A stretch of DNA of 64,000 nt from Streptantibioticus silvisoli (GTDB lineage Bacteria; Actinomycetota; Actinomycetes; Streptomycetales; Streptomycetaceae), in contig NZ_JAAGKO020000017.1 of assembly GCF_027947535.2 (NCBI RefSeq), positions 1-64,000 of the forward strand. Reading direction: 5' to 3'. The notes under the pieces are model-generated. The model had not been told where the DNA came from and did no database searches. It was given only the letters and a program-made list of their open reading frames with translations. Shown piece by piece: positions 26,844-35,207 of the stretch. A program made the translations under genes and the position numbers. Position 1 is the first letter of the stretch; the number at the start of each line of letters is the position of its first letter.

Positions 26844-27293
26844 TCAACTCGGGTTGCCGCGGGGCGGGGTGGGCATGTCGGGCCTGCCGTGCTCGATGTA
26901 CTCGCGCACCGAGTCCGGCATCGTCGGGTCCTCCGACAGCAGCAGGGTCGGGTCGGCCCTGCCCTGGAGCAGGTCCGCCGCGTTCACCCCCGGCGGCAGG
27001 GTGAGCGAGGTCAGCTCGCCGACCTGTTCCAGCGCGGCCGCCCGCGCCTGGGCGATCGTGGTCAGCATCGCCTCCGACAGTTCCTTCGGCGTCATCCGGT
27101 GGTAGGCCCCGGTCGGGAACTCGATCGCCGTGACCTCGCCCTGCGCGGTGACCGTCACCTTGACCGTCTGCCGCGGCGCGGTCGCGGTCCCGGTGATCTC
27201 GTTGATCCGGCGCCGGGTCTCCTTCGCCTCCTGGCGCTGCTTGCGGTACAGCGCCATCAGGTCCTCGATCCCCTGGTCGTACGGGGTGGTCAC
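26844..27293 (-). CDS. YbaB/EbfC-family protein
   Basis: A 149-residue protein related to the YbaB/EbfC nucleoid-associated family: a long N-terminal helix, then TVKVTVTAQGEVTAIEFPTGAYHRMTPKELSEAMLTTIAQARAAA, the family's beta-sheet plus C-terminal helix. Copies are common inside actinobacterial ESX loci, where EspG-like or chaperone roles have been suggested but not settled. GTG 27293 was chosen for the GAGGAG five bases upstream. The longest open frame begins 82 residues earlier with Gly/Arg-rich shadow sequence. It lies between the 942-aa WXG-like gene and the small WXG100 gene. Confidence 0.8.
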   Translation of the reverse strand: MTTPYDQGIEDLMALYRKQRQEAKETRRRINEITGTATAPRQTVKVTVTAQGEVTAIEFPTGAYHRMTPKELSEAMLTTIAQARAAALEQVGELTSLTLPPGVNAADLLQGRADPTLLLSEDPTMPDSVREYIEHGRPDMPTPPRGNPS

Positions 27294-27379
27294 GTGCTCT
27301 CCTCGCGTCGTGCGGTCTGTCGCGGCGGTGCGCCGGGCACCGCCGGATCTGCTGCGTCGGTCACCGGAACGTCCCTGCC

Positions 27380-30208
27380 TCAGACGACGGCACCGGAGCC
27401 GTCGGTCGCGGCCGACCCCCAGGTGTCGCCCTCCTGCACCAGCAGGTCGGCGATGCCGCGCCTGGCCGGTTCCTCCTCCGTCTCCTCCGCCGGTTCCTCC
27501 AGCTCCTCGTCCCATTCGTCGTCCGCGCCGGCCGCGCACGACAACGGGCTGCCGACGGCCAGCAGTTGGGCCGCGTCGGGGGTCACCGTCGCCGGTGCGC
27601 GGGTCGGCCGCCAGGTCGACAGCCGGGGCCCGTCCGCCGCCTCACCGCCGCCCGGCTCACCGGCCGGGCGGTCGCCCCACGTGCCGTTGTCCTCCGTCGT
27701 GTATCCGGGCGCCCGCACCTCGGCCTCGTCCTCCACCGGCACCGACCACAGCAGCGGTACGAACGCCGCACCGGCCAGGTCCCACGCGGCGGTGTCCTCA
27801 CCCGCGTCCCCCGACACGTCCAGTACGGCGACGTGGTCGTCCGGCAACTCCGGTTCCGGCTCGGCCTGTTCGCCGTCGTCATCGCCGGAGGCGGCGGCTC
27901 GCGCGGTCCGGGGCAACGCCTCCCCGGCGCCCGCGCCCAGCAGCGGTACCAGTCCGCCCAGCGCCGGGCCGGCACCCGCCACGGCCCCGACGGCGCTGCC
28001 CACCTCGTCGTCCGCGGTGTCCGCGCCGCCGGCGGTCCAGGGCGCCGCGTCCGGCTCCAACAGCCCGGAGGCGTCGCTGCGTTCGTCCTCCCGGCCGGCG
28101 CTCGAAGCCGCCGCGCCGGGCATCATGGGCATCCCCGTCGAGCCCGCTTCCGGCGCTACGGCGACCGGCACTCCGTCGGCCCCCACGGTCCACCCCGCGG
28201 GCTCCTGCGCCGCGACTCCCGGCAGCGCGCCGGGGGTGATCTCGTCGGTGTCGGGGGAGCCGGTCCAGGGTTCGGCGTCGGAGTCGAGGAGTCCGGAGGC
28301 GTCGCTGGGGTCCGTGGTGTTGTTCTGTCCGGCGCCGCCGGCTCCCATGCCGGGCGTCATGGGCATGCCGCCGATGCCGTTGCCGACGTCTTCGCTGCCG
28401 GGGAATGCTTCCGCTTCCTCGTCGGTGGGGAGGTCGAGTCCGGGTGTGCCGGGGAGGGTTCCGGGGGTGATGTCGGCGTCGGTGTCGGGCGATCCGGTCC
28501 AGGGTTCGGCGTCGGAGTCGAGGAGCCCGGATGCGTCGCTGGGGTCCGTGGTGTTGTTCTGTCCTGCGCTGCCGGCTCCCATGCCGGGCGTCATGGGCAT
28601 GCCGCCGATGCCGTCTCCTACCTCGTCGCTGCCGGGGAATGCTTCCGATTCCTCGTCGGTGGGGAGGTCGAGTCCGGGTGAGCCGGGGAGGGTTCCGGGG
28701 GTGATGTCGGCGTCGGTGTCGGGCGATCCGGTCCAGGGTTCGGCGTCGGAGTCGAGGAGCCCGGACGCGTCGCTGGGGTCGAGTGCGCCGCTCTGTCCGG
28801 CGCCGCCGGCTCCCATGCCGGGCGACATGGGCATGCCGCCGGCCCCGCCGACGCCGTCGCCGACCTCGTCGCCGCCGGGGAACGCCTCCGGTTCGCCGTC
28901 GAGGCCGGGGGTGTCCGTCGCGAGGCTCTTGAGGCCGGGCATGCCGCCCAGGCCGGCGGTGTCGAGGCCCTCGGGCGCACCGGACTCGGTCGCCAGGTCG
29001 CCGGGGAAGGACTCCGGCTCCGCGTCGTCCAGGCCGGGTGAGGACAGCGACTTGAGCGACGGGGTGTCGATGCCGTCGTCCAGGCCCGTACCGGTACCGG
29101 TGCCGAGGCCGCCGGGGAAGGCGTCCGGGATGCCGTCGCCGACGCCGTCGCTGCCGGGGAACGACGCGGGGGCCGCGTCGTCGAAGGCCGAGGGGTCGGT
29201 CGCCAGCTTGTCGCTGAGCGGCAGGCCGCCGGAGTCGCCGGTGCCGAGACCGCCGGGGAAGGCGGAGGGGGACAGGGCGGAGTCCGGGTTGAGGGCCTTG
29301 TCCAGGTCCATCGGCGTCATCGCGCTGTTGAGGCCGGCGCCGGGGTCGTCACCGGTCGCGAGGTCGCCTGGGAACCGGCTCGCCAGGTCGGCGGGCAGTT
29401 GCGGGGTCGACTGCGGGTCGGCGGTGAGCGAGCGGGGCATCTCCGGGTCCACCCCGGCCATGTCCGGCTGGTCGTCGAGGTCCGCCGGGTCCTGCTGCTG
29501 CGGATCGTTGTCCTGGGGGCCGTTGCCGAGCGGATTGGTGATCGGGGTGGGGGAGCGGACCGTGTCGATGGTGACCTGGTACTCGCTGGCCAGGCTCTTG
29601 AGCACCGCCCGCATGTCGTTGGTCATCATCTTGACCAGCTGCGGCTTCTTGCTGATCGGGATGAGCCCGTTGCTCATCGGCGTGACGCCCATCAGCGTGG
29701 CCTGGTTGGCGTACCAGGCGTCGATCTCGCCGATCTTGTTCTGCGCGTTGGTCAGGTTGGCGGCGTTGTCCGCGAGCTGCTGCGGAACCGAGTGCTGGCC
29801 GGTGCTGCCGCCGGACAGCACGTCGGCGGTGGCGGCGACCTGTTTGGAGAAGGTGTTCATCATGTCGAGGAAGGCGTCGGCGGCGTCGCCCTTCCACGGG
29901 CCGTTGTCACCGGCCAGCGCCTTGCCCTGGTTGGCCAGCGACTCGGCGATGCCGGCCAGCACCAACTGGACCTCGTAGAAGGCGTCGGCGGCGTCCTGGA
30001 TCGACTGCGGTGAGGCGACGGACTGGGCGTGGTCCTCGTTCCCGGAGTCGGCGACGCCGGCGGACATGCCCTTGATGGCCGCCTCGATCTGCTTCCAGTC
30101 CCAGGTGTCGTAGTCGGAGATGGTGCCCGGATCGGTGCCCGGATCGCCGAAGACGGCGCCGTCGTCGCCCTGGTTGAAACCACCGCTGTTGTAGTCCGTG
30201 CCGCTCAT
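27380..30208 (-). CDS. Large WXG-like ESX substrate with acidic Pro/Gly repeats
   Basis: A 942-residue protein. Residues 35-220 form a helical bundle with a WXG-type turn (GPWKGDAADAF, Trp105) resembling the PPE/EspB-like fold. Residues 230-700 are a long acidic Pro/Gly/Ser/Asp-rich region built from AFPGG-type motifs and three copies of a 78-residue unit. A more ordered acidic C-terminus follows. It lacks a signal peptide and membrane segments, which fits export by the ESX machine, perhaps as a structural or surface component like EspB. The extended repeat region suggests a spacer or an assembly role. Immunogenic or adhesin roles cannot be excluded. Confidence 0.8.
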   Translation of the reverse strand: MSGTDYNSGGFNQGDDGAVFGDPGTDPGTISDYDTWDWKQIEAAIKGMSAGVADSGNEDHAQSVASPQSIQDAADAFYEVQLVLAGIAESLANQGKALAGDNGPWKGDAADAFLDMMNTFSKQVAATADVLSGGSTGQHSVPQQLADNAANLTNAQNKIGEIDAWYANQATLMGVTPMSNGLIPISKKPQLVKMMTNDMRAVLKSLASEYQVTIDTVRSPTPITNPLGNGPQDNDPQQQDPADLDDQPDMAGVDPEMPRSLTADPQSTPQLPADLASRFPGDLATGDDPGAGLNSAMTPMDLDKALNPDSALSPSAFPGGLGTGDSGGLPLSDKLATDPSAFDDAAPASFPGSDGVGDGIPDAFPGGLGTGTGTGLDDGIDTPSLKSLSSPGLDDAEPESFPGDLATESGAPEGLDTAGLGGMPGLKSLATDTPGLDGEPEAFPGGDEVGDGVGGAGGMPMSPGMGAGGAGQSGALDPSDASGLLDSDAEPWTGSPDTDADITPGTLPGSPGLDLPTDEESEAFPGSDEVGDGIGGMPMTPGMGAGSAGQNNTTDPSDASGLLDSDAEPWTGSPDTDADITPGTLPGTPGLDLPTDEEAEAFPGSEDVGNGIGGMPMTPGMGAGGAGQNNTTDPSDASGLLDSDAEPWTGSPDTDEITPGALPGVAAQEPAGWTVGADGVPVAVAPEAGSTGMPMMPGAAASSAGREDERSDASGLLEPDAAPWTAGGADTADDEVGSAVGAVAGAGPALGGLVPLLGAGAGEALPRTARAAASGDDDGEQAEPEPELPDDHVAVLDVSGDAGEDTAAWDLAGAAFVPLLWSVPVEDEAEVRAPGYTTEDNGTWGDRPAGEPGGGEAADGPRLSTWRPTRAPATVTPDAAQLLAVGSPLSCAAGADDEWDEELEEPAEETEEEPARRGIADLLVQEGDTWGSAATDGSGAVV
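28230..28870 (-). repeat. Tandem 234-bp coding repeats (78 aa)
   Basis: The string GTCGGAGTCGAGGAG recurs at 28277, 28511 and 28745, exactly 234 bp apart, with long near-identical stretches between. The encoded unit contains DASGLLDSDAEPWTGSPDTD and an ITPGTLPG-like segment, then an AFPGSDEVG/MPMTPGMGAG segment. High nucleotide identity implies recent duplication and probable length variation between strains. Confidence 0.9.
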
Positions 30209-30277
30209 GGTCCGCTTCAGCTCTCCGCTCGCGCCTGGTACGAAGTCGCGCCGCCCGCCCCCGTGTTCGCCATGCGG

Positions 30278-30321
30278 GCGACCGCCGGCCGGGGCCCGGT
30301 TCCCGGCCGGCCGGCGGTCGC
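30278..30321 (-). terminator. Intra-operon GC-rich hairpin
   Basis: In the 132-bp gap between the 187-aa gene and the 942-aa gene, 15-bp perfect arms (30278-30292 and 30307-30321) flank a 14-nt loop that can pair further. There is no T tract, so complete termination is unlikely. It may protect or attenuate the message so that the WXG100 genes upstream are expressed more than the genes downstream. Confidence 0.6.
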
Positions 30322-30340
30322 CGGGGGTGGCGGCGCCACC

Positions 30341-30904
30341 TCAGGTGGTCGTGCTGCCGCCGCCCTGACCGCCCGAGTCGGTCATCAGCGTGGTGAAGTC
30401 GCCGCTGGTCGCCTGGAGCGCGTTCTGCAGGTCGGTCGACGTCATGGTGCTGGCGTCCTCGACGGTGGAGTACTTCTGCGCCAGGGACCTGATGCCGTCA
30501 CGCAGGTCGCCGAGACCCTGCCCGAGGTCGGCCAGGACCTTGACGTAGCTCTCCTTGAGGCCGTCGTCCGCGTTGGGACCGTTGACCTTCGTGCGCATCG
30601 CGTCCGCGTGGTAGAACGCGCCCGGTGCCACGCTCGTGCCGCCCAGCTTCTGCGAGGCCTGCTGGGTCGGCGCGATGAGCTTGTCGATGTTGTCGGCGAA
30701 CAGGTTCATCGTGGGCGTGTCCACCGAGGTGCCCCGGCCGCTCGCGCCGGAACCGCCCGGCACCGCCGGAGGGGTGAACGGGTCGGAGCTGGTGAAGGTG
30801 CCGTGGCCCGGCGGGACGGTCGTGCCGCCGCCGTACTGCTGGGCCTGGTGCGGTGGCGGGGTGTTCGCCGGGGGGAGTGTGCCGTCCAGAGTGCCGTAGG
30901 TCAT
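30341..30904 (-). CDS. ESX-locus helical protein, 187 aa
   Basis: I cannot assign a named family. Residues 1-60 are Pro/Gly/Thr-rich and disordered. Residues 63-187 are a predicted helical bundle (NLFADNIDKLIAPTQQASQKL, then QGLGDLRDGIRSLAQKYSTVEDA), the size and layout of WXG100-related or EspC-like ESX substrates, but no WxG is present. It starts at ATG 30904, six bases after the 95-aa WXG100 gene stop, and is certainly in the same operon. It is probably a secreted partner or a chaperone of the neighbouring Esx proteins. Confidence 0.75.
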   Translation of the reverse strand: MTYGTLDGTLPPANTPPPHQAQQYGGGTTVPPGHGTFTSSDPFTPPAVPGGSGASGRGTSVDTPTMNLFADNIDKLIAPTQQASQKLGGTSVAPGAFYHADAMRTKVNGPNADDGLKESYVKVLADLGQGLGDLRDGIRSLAQKYSTVEDASTMTSTDLQNALQATSGDFTTLMTDSGGQGGGSTTT

Positions 30905-30910
30905 CGCTCA

Positions 30911-31198
30911 TCAGCCCCAGAGGGAGACGCCCTGGCGTTCACCGTTGGAGTAGTACTCGTTGATGTTGCCGAGCATCTGGGTCGCCGAGGTGGCCTTCTG
31001 CGTCATGTCGGCGGCTGCGGAGTCCCACTGCGCCTTGACCTGCGCGTAGGTCTGCTGGGCGTCCGACGTCCACTCGCTCAGGTTGACCTTCGACTGGTTG
31101 TCGAGCTCCTGGAGCGTCTGGTTGATGCGCTGGGTGATGGAGTTCATCTCGCCGACGATGTAGTCGACCTGCTCCATCTGCACGGTGTACGTGGTCAT
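30911..31198 (-). CDS. WXG100 protein (EsxB-like), WTS variant
   Basis: A canonical-length 95-residue WXG100 helical hairpin. The turn reads SEWTSDAQQTY, so Ser45 stands in place of the Gly of WxG, as in many EsxB/CFP-10-type partners. It likely forms a secreted heterodimer with the adjacent 111-aa WTG protein. ATG 31198 follows AAGGAGC. It is separated from its partner by 56 bp. Confidence 0.93.
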   Translation of the reverse strand: MTTYTVQMEQVDYIVGEMNSITQRINQTLQELDNQSKVNLSEWTSDAQQTYAQVKAQWDSAAADMTQKATSATQMLGNINEYYSNGERQGVSLWG

Positions 31199-31254
31199 GC
31201 GTGGTGCTCCTTACGCGGCGGTCCGGGCGTGAACGGCGAGTGGGTGACGGTTCG

Positions 31255-31590
31255 TCAGAAGCCGGGCAGGCCGACGGCGCCCGAACCGATCTGCTGGGCG
31301 ACCTGGTTGGCCACCTGCTGGGTGTTCTCGTGCGTGTTGGCGTACACGTTGGTGTTCGCCGACAGCTTCTCCAGCATCGTGCGCAGTGCGGAGTTGACCT
31401 TGGTGAAGTCCTGGAGCCACTCCTGCATCGCGTTGCCGTAGATGGTGGCGGCCTCGCCGGTCCAGCTCGCCCGCAGGCCCTCGATCTGGCCGTCCATCTG
31501 CGAGTACGAGTTGGTCGCCTCGTCGAGTGCGGTCTGGAACGTGGACTGCGCTGCGGTCATTCCCTGGAGTTCGACTGACGTCAAAGCCAT
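31255..31590 (-). CDS. WXG100 protein (EsxA-like)
   Basis: A 111-residue WXG100 protein with a canonical W43TG45 turn between two amphipathic helices (LRASWTGEAATIYGNAMQEW). It is the likely heterodimer partner of the 95-aa protein and substrate of EccC. The C-terminal helix ends NVYANTHENTQQV, and I see no exact YxxxD/E export signal. ATG 31590 follows GAGGAGAGG. It is the first gene after a 149-bp gap (31591-31739), so it may have its own promoter, though I see no clear -10/-35 pair there. Confidence 0.94.
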   Translation of the reverse strand: MALTSVELQGMTAAQSTFQTALDEATNSYSQMDGQIEGLRASWTGEAATIYGNAMQEWLQDFTKVNSALRTMLEKLSANTNVYANTHENTQQVANQVAQQIGSGAVGLPGF

Positions 31591-31739
31591 GGGGATCCTC
31601 TCCTCGCGTGCGGTGCCGGCCGGAGCCGTTCAGGGGGGTGACGTGTTCCCATGCTGGTGGGGTCCGGTGCGCCCGGGGAAGTGATCCCGCCCGTCGGTGC
31701 CCGCGCGTGCGGGGAGTTCTGCCTCTGTGTCCCCTCCGG

Positions 31740-34700
31740 TCACCCCAGTACGGCGGTTTCCGGCCGCCGTTGGGCCGGTGCCCCACCCGCCCCCGGGGCC
31801 GCGGCGCTCGCGGTCGGCGCGGCGGGACCGGCGGGGCTCGGGCCGGTGCCGGTGCCGGGGTCGGCATCCGCACCGGTGGCGGGGCCCGGGCCCGTCGCCG
31901 TACCCGGGGTCCCGGCGGCGGTACCGGCGGCACCGGCCACGGGGGTGGCCCCGGACGGCCCCGGCGTGGCGGCGAAGCGCGGCAGGTCGGCGGCGGTGAC
32001 CGTGCGCGAGCGGGCCGACGACGCCAGCCGTTCCGCCAGCCGGTGCGCCTGCCACACGCCACCGCTGACCGGCGCGGTCGTGAACGCCCCCGTCAGCGCG
32101 CCCGCCGCCCCGTCGTCGAGCCGGAACCCGAACCGCGCGAGGTGACGTGCCGTCAGCTCAGTCAACTCCTGGGCGGTGTACGGGCCGAGCTGTACGTACT
32201 GGGGGAACGCCGCCGCCAGTTCGGTGTGTTCACGCATCACGTCCATCAGGTGCTGCGGCGTACCGCTCAACACCACGACGGAACGCCGGGGTTCGGCCGC
32301 CAGCGCCGTGATCGCGCCGAGGACCGCGGCCACCTCGGCCGGGGAGCGGTCGTGGAACGCCGCGTCCAGCTCGGCCACGAGCACACCGCCCTCCGCCTCC
32401 TCCAGCAACGACGCCAGCCGCACCACCGGCTGCCGCGGCCAGCGGGCCGGCACCGCCGACAGCGGCACGTGCCGGGCCACCCCCGTCCCCAGCAGGCCCA
32501 GTTCCGCCAGGCAGCGCCCGTAGACGCCGGCCAGCGCCCGCCGCCCGCTGCCCGGCGGGCCCTCGACCACCAGGTTCGCGGCCGCCGAGATCCCGTCGGC
32601 CCCCCGCCGGCCGCCGGCCAGGTTCGCCAGCCGGGCGAGCAGCGCCTCCCTCGCCTGCCGCACGCCCGTCATGCCGCGCAGCGCCCGCAGCCCGGGGGAG
32701 TCGGGCAGCGCGCCGCCGCCCGCCCCGGAGTCCGCCGACGGCTCGGGCGCCACCGTGACGACGTCCTCGCCCATCAGGGTGCTCAACTCGCTGTCGTCCA
32801 GCGGCGGAGCGGTCGCCAGCCGGGACGCCTGCCGGCTGATCATCTCCTCGAAGACCTGCCGCGCGACCCGCCCGTTGCCGAACGTGTCGGTCTTCGGCAC
32901 GTCCTCGAAATACCGGTCCAGCCCCTCCATCGCCGACGGTGCCAGCTCGTAGTAGTGCTTGGCGCACAACCCCCGCACGATGGTGACCAGTTCGGCCGGG
33001 CTGTAGTTCGGGAACTCCACCGACCGCGCGAACCGCGACGCCATGCCGGGGTTGGACGCCAGGAACTGGTCCATCTGCTGGGAGTAGCCCGCTGCGATCA
33101 CCACGATCTCGTCGCGGTGGTCCTCCATCAGCTTCATCAGCGTCTCGACCGCCTCCTGACCGAAGTCCGGCCCGTTGCCCCGGGACTGGTTGGTCAGGGT
33201 GTACGCCTCGTCGATGAACAGCACGCCGCCGAGCGCCTTGTTGAACACCTCGGTGGTCTTGATCGCGGTGCCGCCGATGATCTGCGCGACCAGGTCGGCC
33301 CGCGCCACCTCCACGATGTGGCCGCGGCCCAGGATGCCCAGCTCCGCCAGCACCGCACCGTACAGCCGCGCCACCGTCGTCTTGCCGGTGCCGGGCGGCC
33401 CGGCGAACACCAGGTGCCGGCTCATCGGCGGCATCGGCAGGCCCATCTCCTGTCGCCGCTGGGTCATCTTGTTCAGGTTGATCAGACCGGTGACCTCGCG
33501 CTTGACGCTCTCCAGGCCGACCAGCGCCTCCAGTTCGGCCAGCGGACCGGTCCCCGCGTGCCGCGCCGGGCCGGCGTCCGGCGCCCCGGCGGCCGCGCCA
33601 CCGCCCGCCCCGCCGCCGGCGGCCGCCGCCACCGTCCGGGCCGGCGCCGCCCCGCCACCGGTGTCCACCCGCTCCACCGACAGCGAACCGCCGTCCGCCC
33701 GGACCTGGTTGACCGGTACACCCCCGTTGTCGCGCACCTCGCAGTCGTGCACCCGCACCGGTTCGCCGGTGTCGCACCGCACCCCGTCGCCGCCGTTGTC
33801 CGACACCACGCAGTTGGTCAACTCGGCCCGCCCGGACGCCTGGAGACTCACCCCGTGGCCCTTGGCACCGGTCACCCGGCAGCCCACGCCGGTCAGCGCG
33901 CCGCCCGCCACCCGGACCCCGTCGCCGTCCGCACCGGTGAACTCGCTGTCCCGTGCCGCCAGTTCACCGTCCGCGCCGACCAGCACACCGCAGTCCTGGA
34001 ACGCGCAGCCGTCCAGCTCCACCCGCGCCGCGCCCTCCACCGCCAGCCCGGTGCCGCCCGGCGCCCGCAACCGCACCCCCGACAGCAGCGCCCGCCCGCC
34101 GCGCCGCACGTCGATCCCGGTGCCCTCGTCCGGGGCCAGCCCGGCCTCCCGTACGGTCAGCTCCGCGCCGTCCTCCACCACGAGCCCGGCGCCGCCCGCC
34201 AGCGTCAGCCGCTCCAGCCGGGCCACCGCGCCGTCCGTCAGCCGTACTGCCGCCGTCCGCGCGTCGCGCACCGCCAGCCCGGTCGCCGTCACCCGCGCGT
34301 CCGCCCCGGCCAGCAGGCCCACCGGCGAACCGGAGATCTCGCAGTCCTCCAGCCGCGGCGCGCCGCCCGCCGCCACCTGCACCCCGACCCGCGCGGCGTC
34401 CGACACCACGCACCCGCGCAGCACCGGCGTGCCGCCCGCGATGTGCACCGCCTGACCCGCCGACCCGGTGAACTCGCATGCGGTCAGCGCCACTTCACCG
34501 GTGCTGGTCAGATAGGCGTCCAGCGCGGCGCTGCCGGTGACCGTCACCTTGCGCAGGTCCGCGGCGCCCGACTGCTCCACCGCGATCGCCGGCTTGCCGC
34601 TGCCGTCGATCCGGGTCGACTCCACGACGGCGCCGCCCTGGCCGTTGACGCACAGCCCGTTGCCCCGGGCCCGCACCAGCGAGCAGTCCCGCAGCGTCAG

Positions 34701-35207
34701 CCGCCCGTGCTCGGCGACCACCACGGCCGACGAGCCGACCTCGGTGATCTCGCACCGCTCCACCACACTGCCGCCCGCCGAGGTCACCACGATCCCGGCG
34801 CCCTGCGCGTTGGTCACCCGGCAGCCGCGCAGCGCCACCACACCGTCCTGCCAGGCCAGCACCGCCGCCCACGCCTCGCCGGAGATCCCGCAGCCGTCGA
34901 GTGCCGCCTGACCGCGCCGCACGTCGAGCACCGGCGCCTCCCGGTCACCGCCGCTGAGCGTCAGCCCGGACAACTGCACCGCCTCCGCGTCCAGCACCAC
35001 CGTGCTGCCGGACCGCGCGTGCACCAGCACCTCGCCGCCCGCCCCCTCGGCGGCCAGCGTCACCGGCCGGGTGATGTGCAGCGTCTCCTCGTACCGCCCG
35101 GGGCCCACGGTGACCAGCGCGCCCTCCGCGGCGTCCGCCAGCGCCCCGCTGATCGACCGGTACGCCCCCGGCCGGTCCGGCGAGACCGACAGCACTTGCC
35201 TGGTCAC
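31740..35207 (-). CDS. EccA-like AAA+ ATPase with N-terminal parallel beta-helix
   Basis: A 1,155-residue cytosolic protein of the CbxX/CfqX-EccA class. Residues 1-540 are about twenty short repeats with G-x-alternating hydrophobics (GLxVxxGAxVxLxxC style), a right-handed beta-helix like that of pectate lyases. AAA domain 1 has GPPGTGKTT with Lys609, and Walker B LFIDEA with Asp666-Glu667. AAA domain 2 is degenerate: the Walker A Lys is Arg889 (GPPGSGRRA) and the Walker B acids are lost (VLVAELDAAF). EccA proteins unfold or load ESX substrates. Here the TPR N-terminus of mycobacterial EccA is replaced by a beta-helix. GTG 35207 overlaps the upstream stop as GTGA. In-frame starts further upstream lie inside the previous gene. 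Confidence 0.9.
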   Translation of the reverse strand: MTRQVLSVSPDRPGAYRSISGALADAAEGALVTVGPGRYEETLHITRPVTLAAEGAGGEVLVHARSGSTVVLDAEAVQLSGLTLSGGDREAPVLDVRRGQAALDGCGISGEAWAAVLAWQDGVVALRGCRVTNAQGAGIVVTSAGGSVVERCEITEVGSSAVVVAEHGRLTLRDCSLVRARGNGLCVNGQGGAVVESTRIDGSGKPAIAVEQSGAADLRKVTVTGSAALDAYLTSTGEVALTACEFTGSAGQAVHIAGGTPVLRGCVVSDAARVGVQVAAGGAPRLEDCEISGSPVGLLAGADARVTATGLAVRDARTAAVRLTDGAVARLERLTLAGGAGLVVEDGAELTVREAGLAPDEGTGIDVRRGGRALLSGVRLRAPGGTGLAVEGAARVELDGCAFQDCGVLVGADGELAARDSEFTGADGDGVRVAGGALTGVGCRVTGAKGHGVSLQASGRAELTNCVVSDNGGDGVRCDTGEPVRVHDCEVRDNGGVPVNQVRADGGSLSVERVDTGGGAAPARTVAAAAGGGAGGGAAAGAPDAGPARHAGTGPLAELEALVGLESVKREVTGLINLNKMTQRRQEMGLPMPPMSRHLVFAGPPGTGKTTVARLYGAVLAELGILGRGHIVEVARADLVAQIIGGTAIKTTEVFNKALGGVLFIDEAYTLTNQSRGNGPDFGQEAVETLMKLMEDHRDEIVVIAAGYSQQMDQFLASNPGMASRFARSVEFPNYSPAELVTIVRGLCAKHYYELAPSAMEGLDRYFEDVPKTDTFGNGRVARQVFEEMISRQASRLATAPPLDDSELSTLMGEDVVTVAPEPSADSGAGGGALPDSPGLRALRGMTGVRQAREALLARLANLAGGRRGADGISAAANLVVEGPPGSGRRALAGVYGRCLAELGLLGTGVARHVPLSAVPARWPRQPVVRLASLLEEAEGGVLVAELDAAFHDRSPAEVAAVLGAITALAAEPRRSVVVLSGTPQHLMDVMREHTELAAAFPQYVQLGPYTAQELTELTARHLARFGFRLDDGAAGALTGAFTTAPVSGGVWQAHRLAERLASSARSRTVTAADLPRFAATPGPSGATPVAGAAGTAAGTPGTATGPGPATGADADPGTGTGPSPAGPAAPTASAAAPGAGGAPAQRRPETAVLG

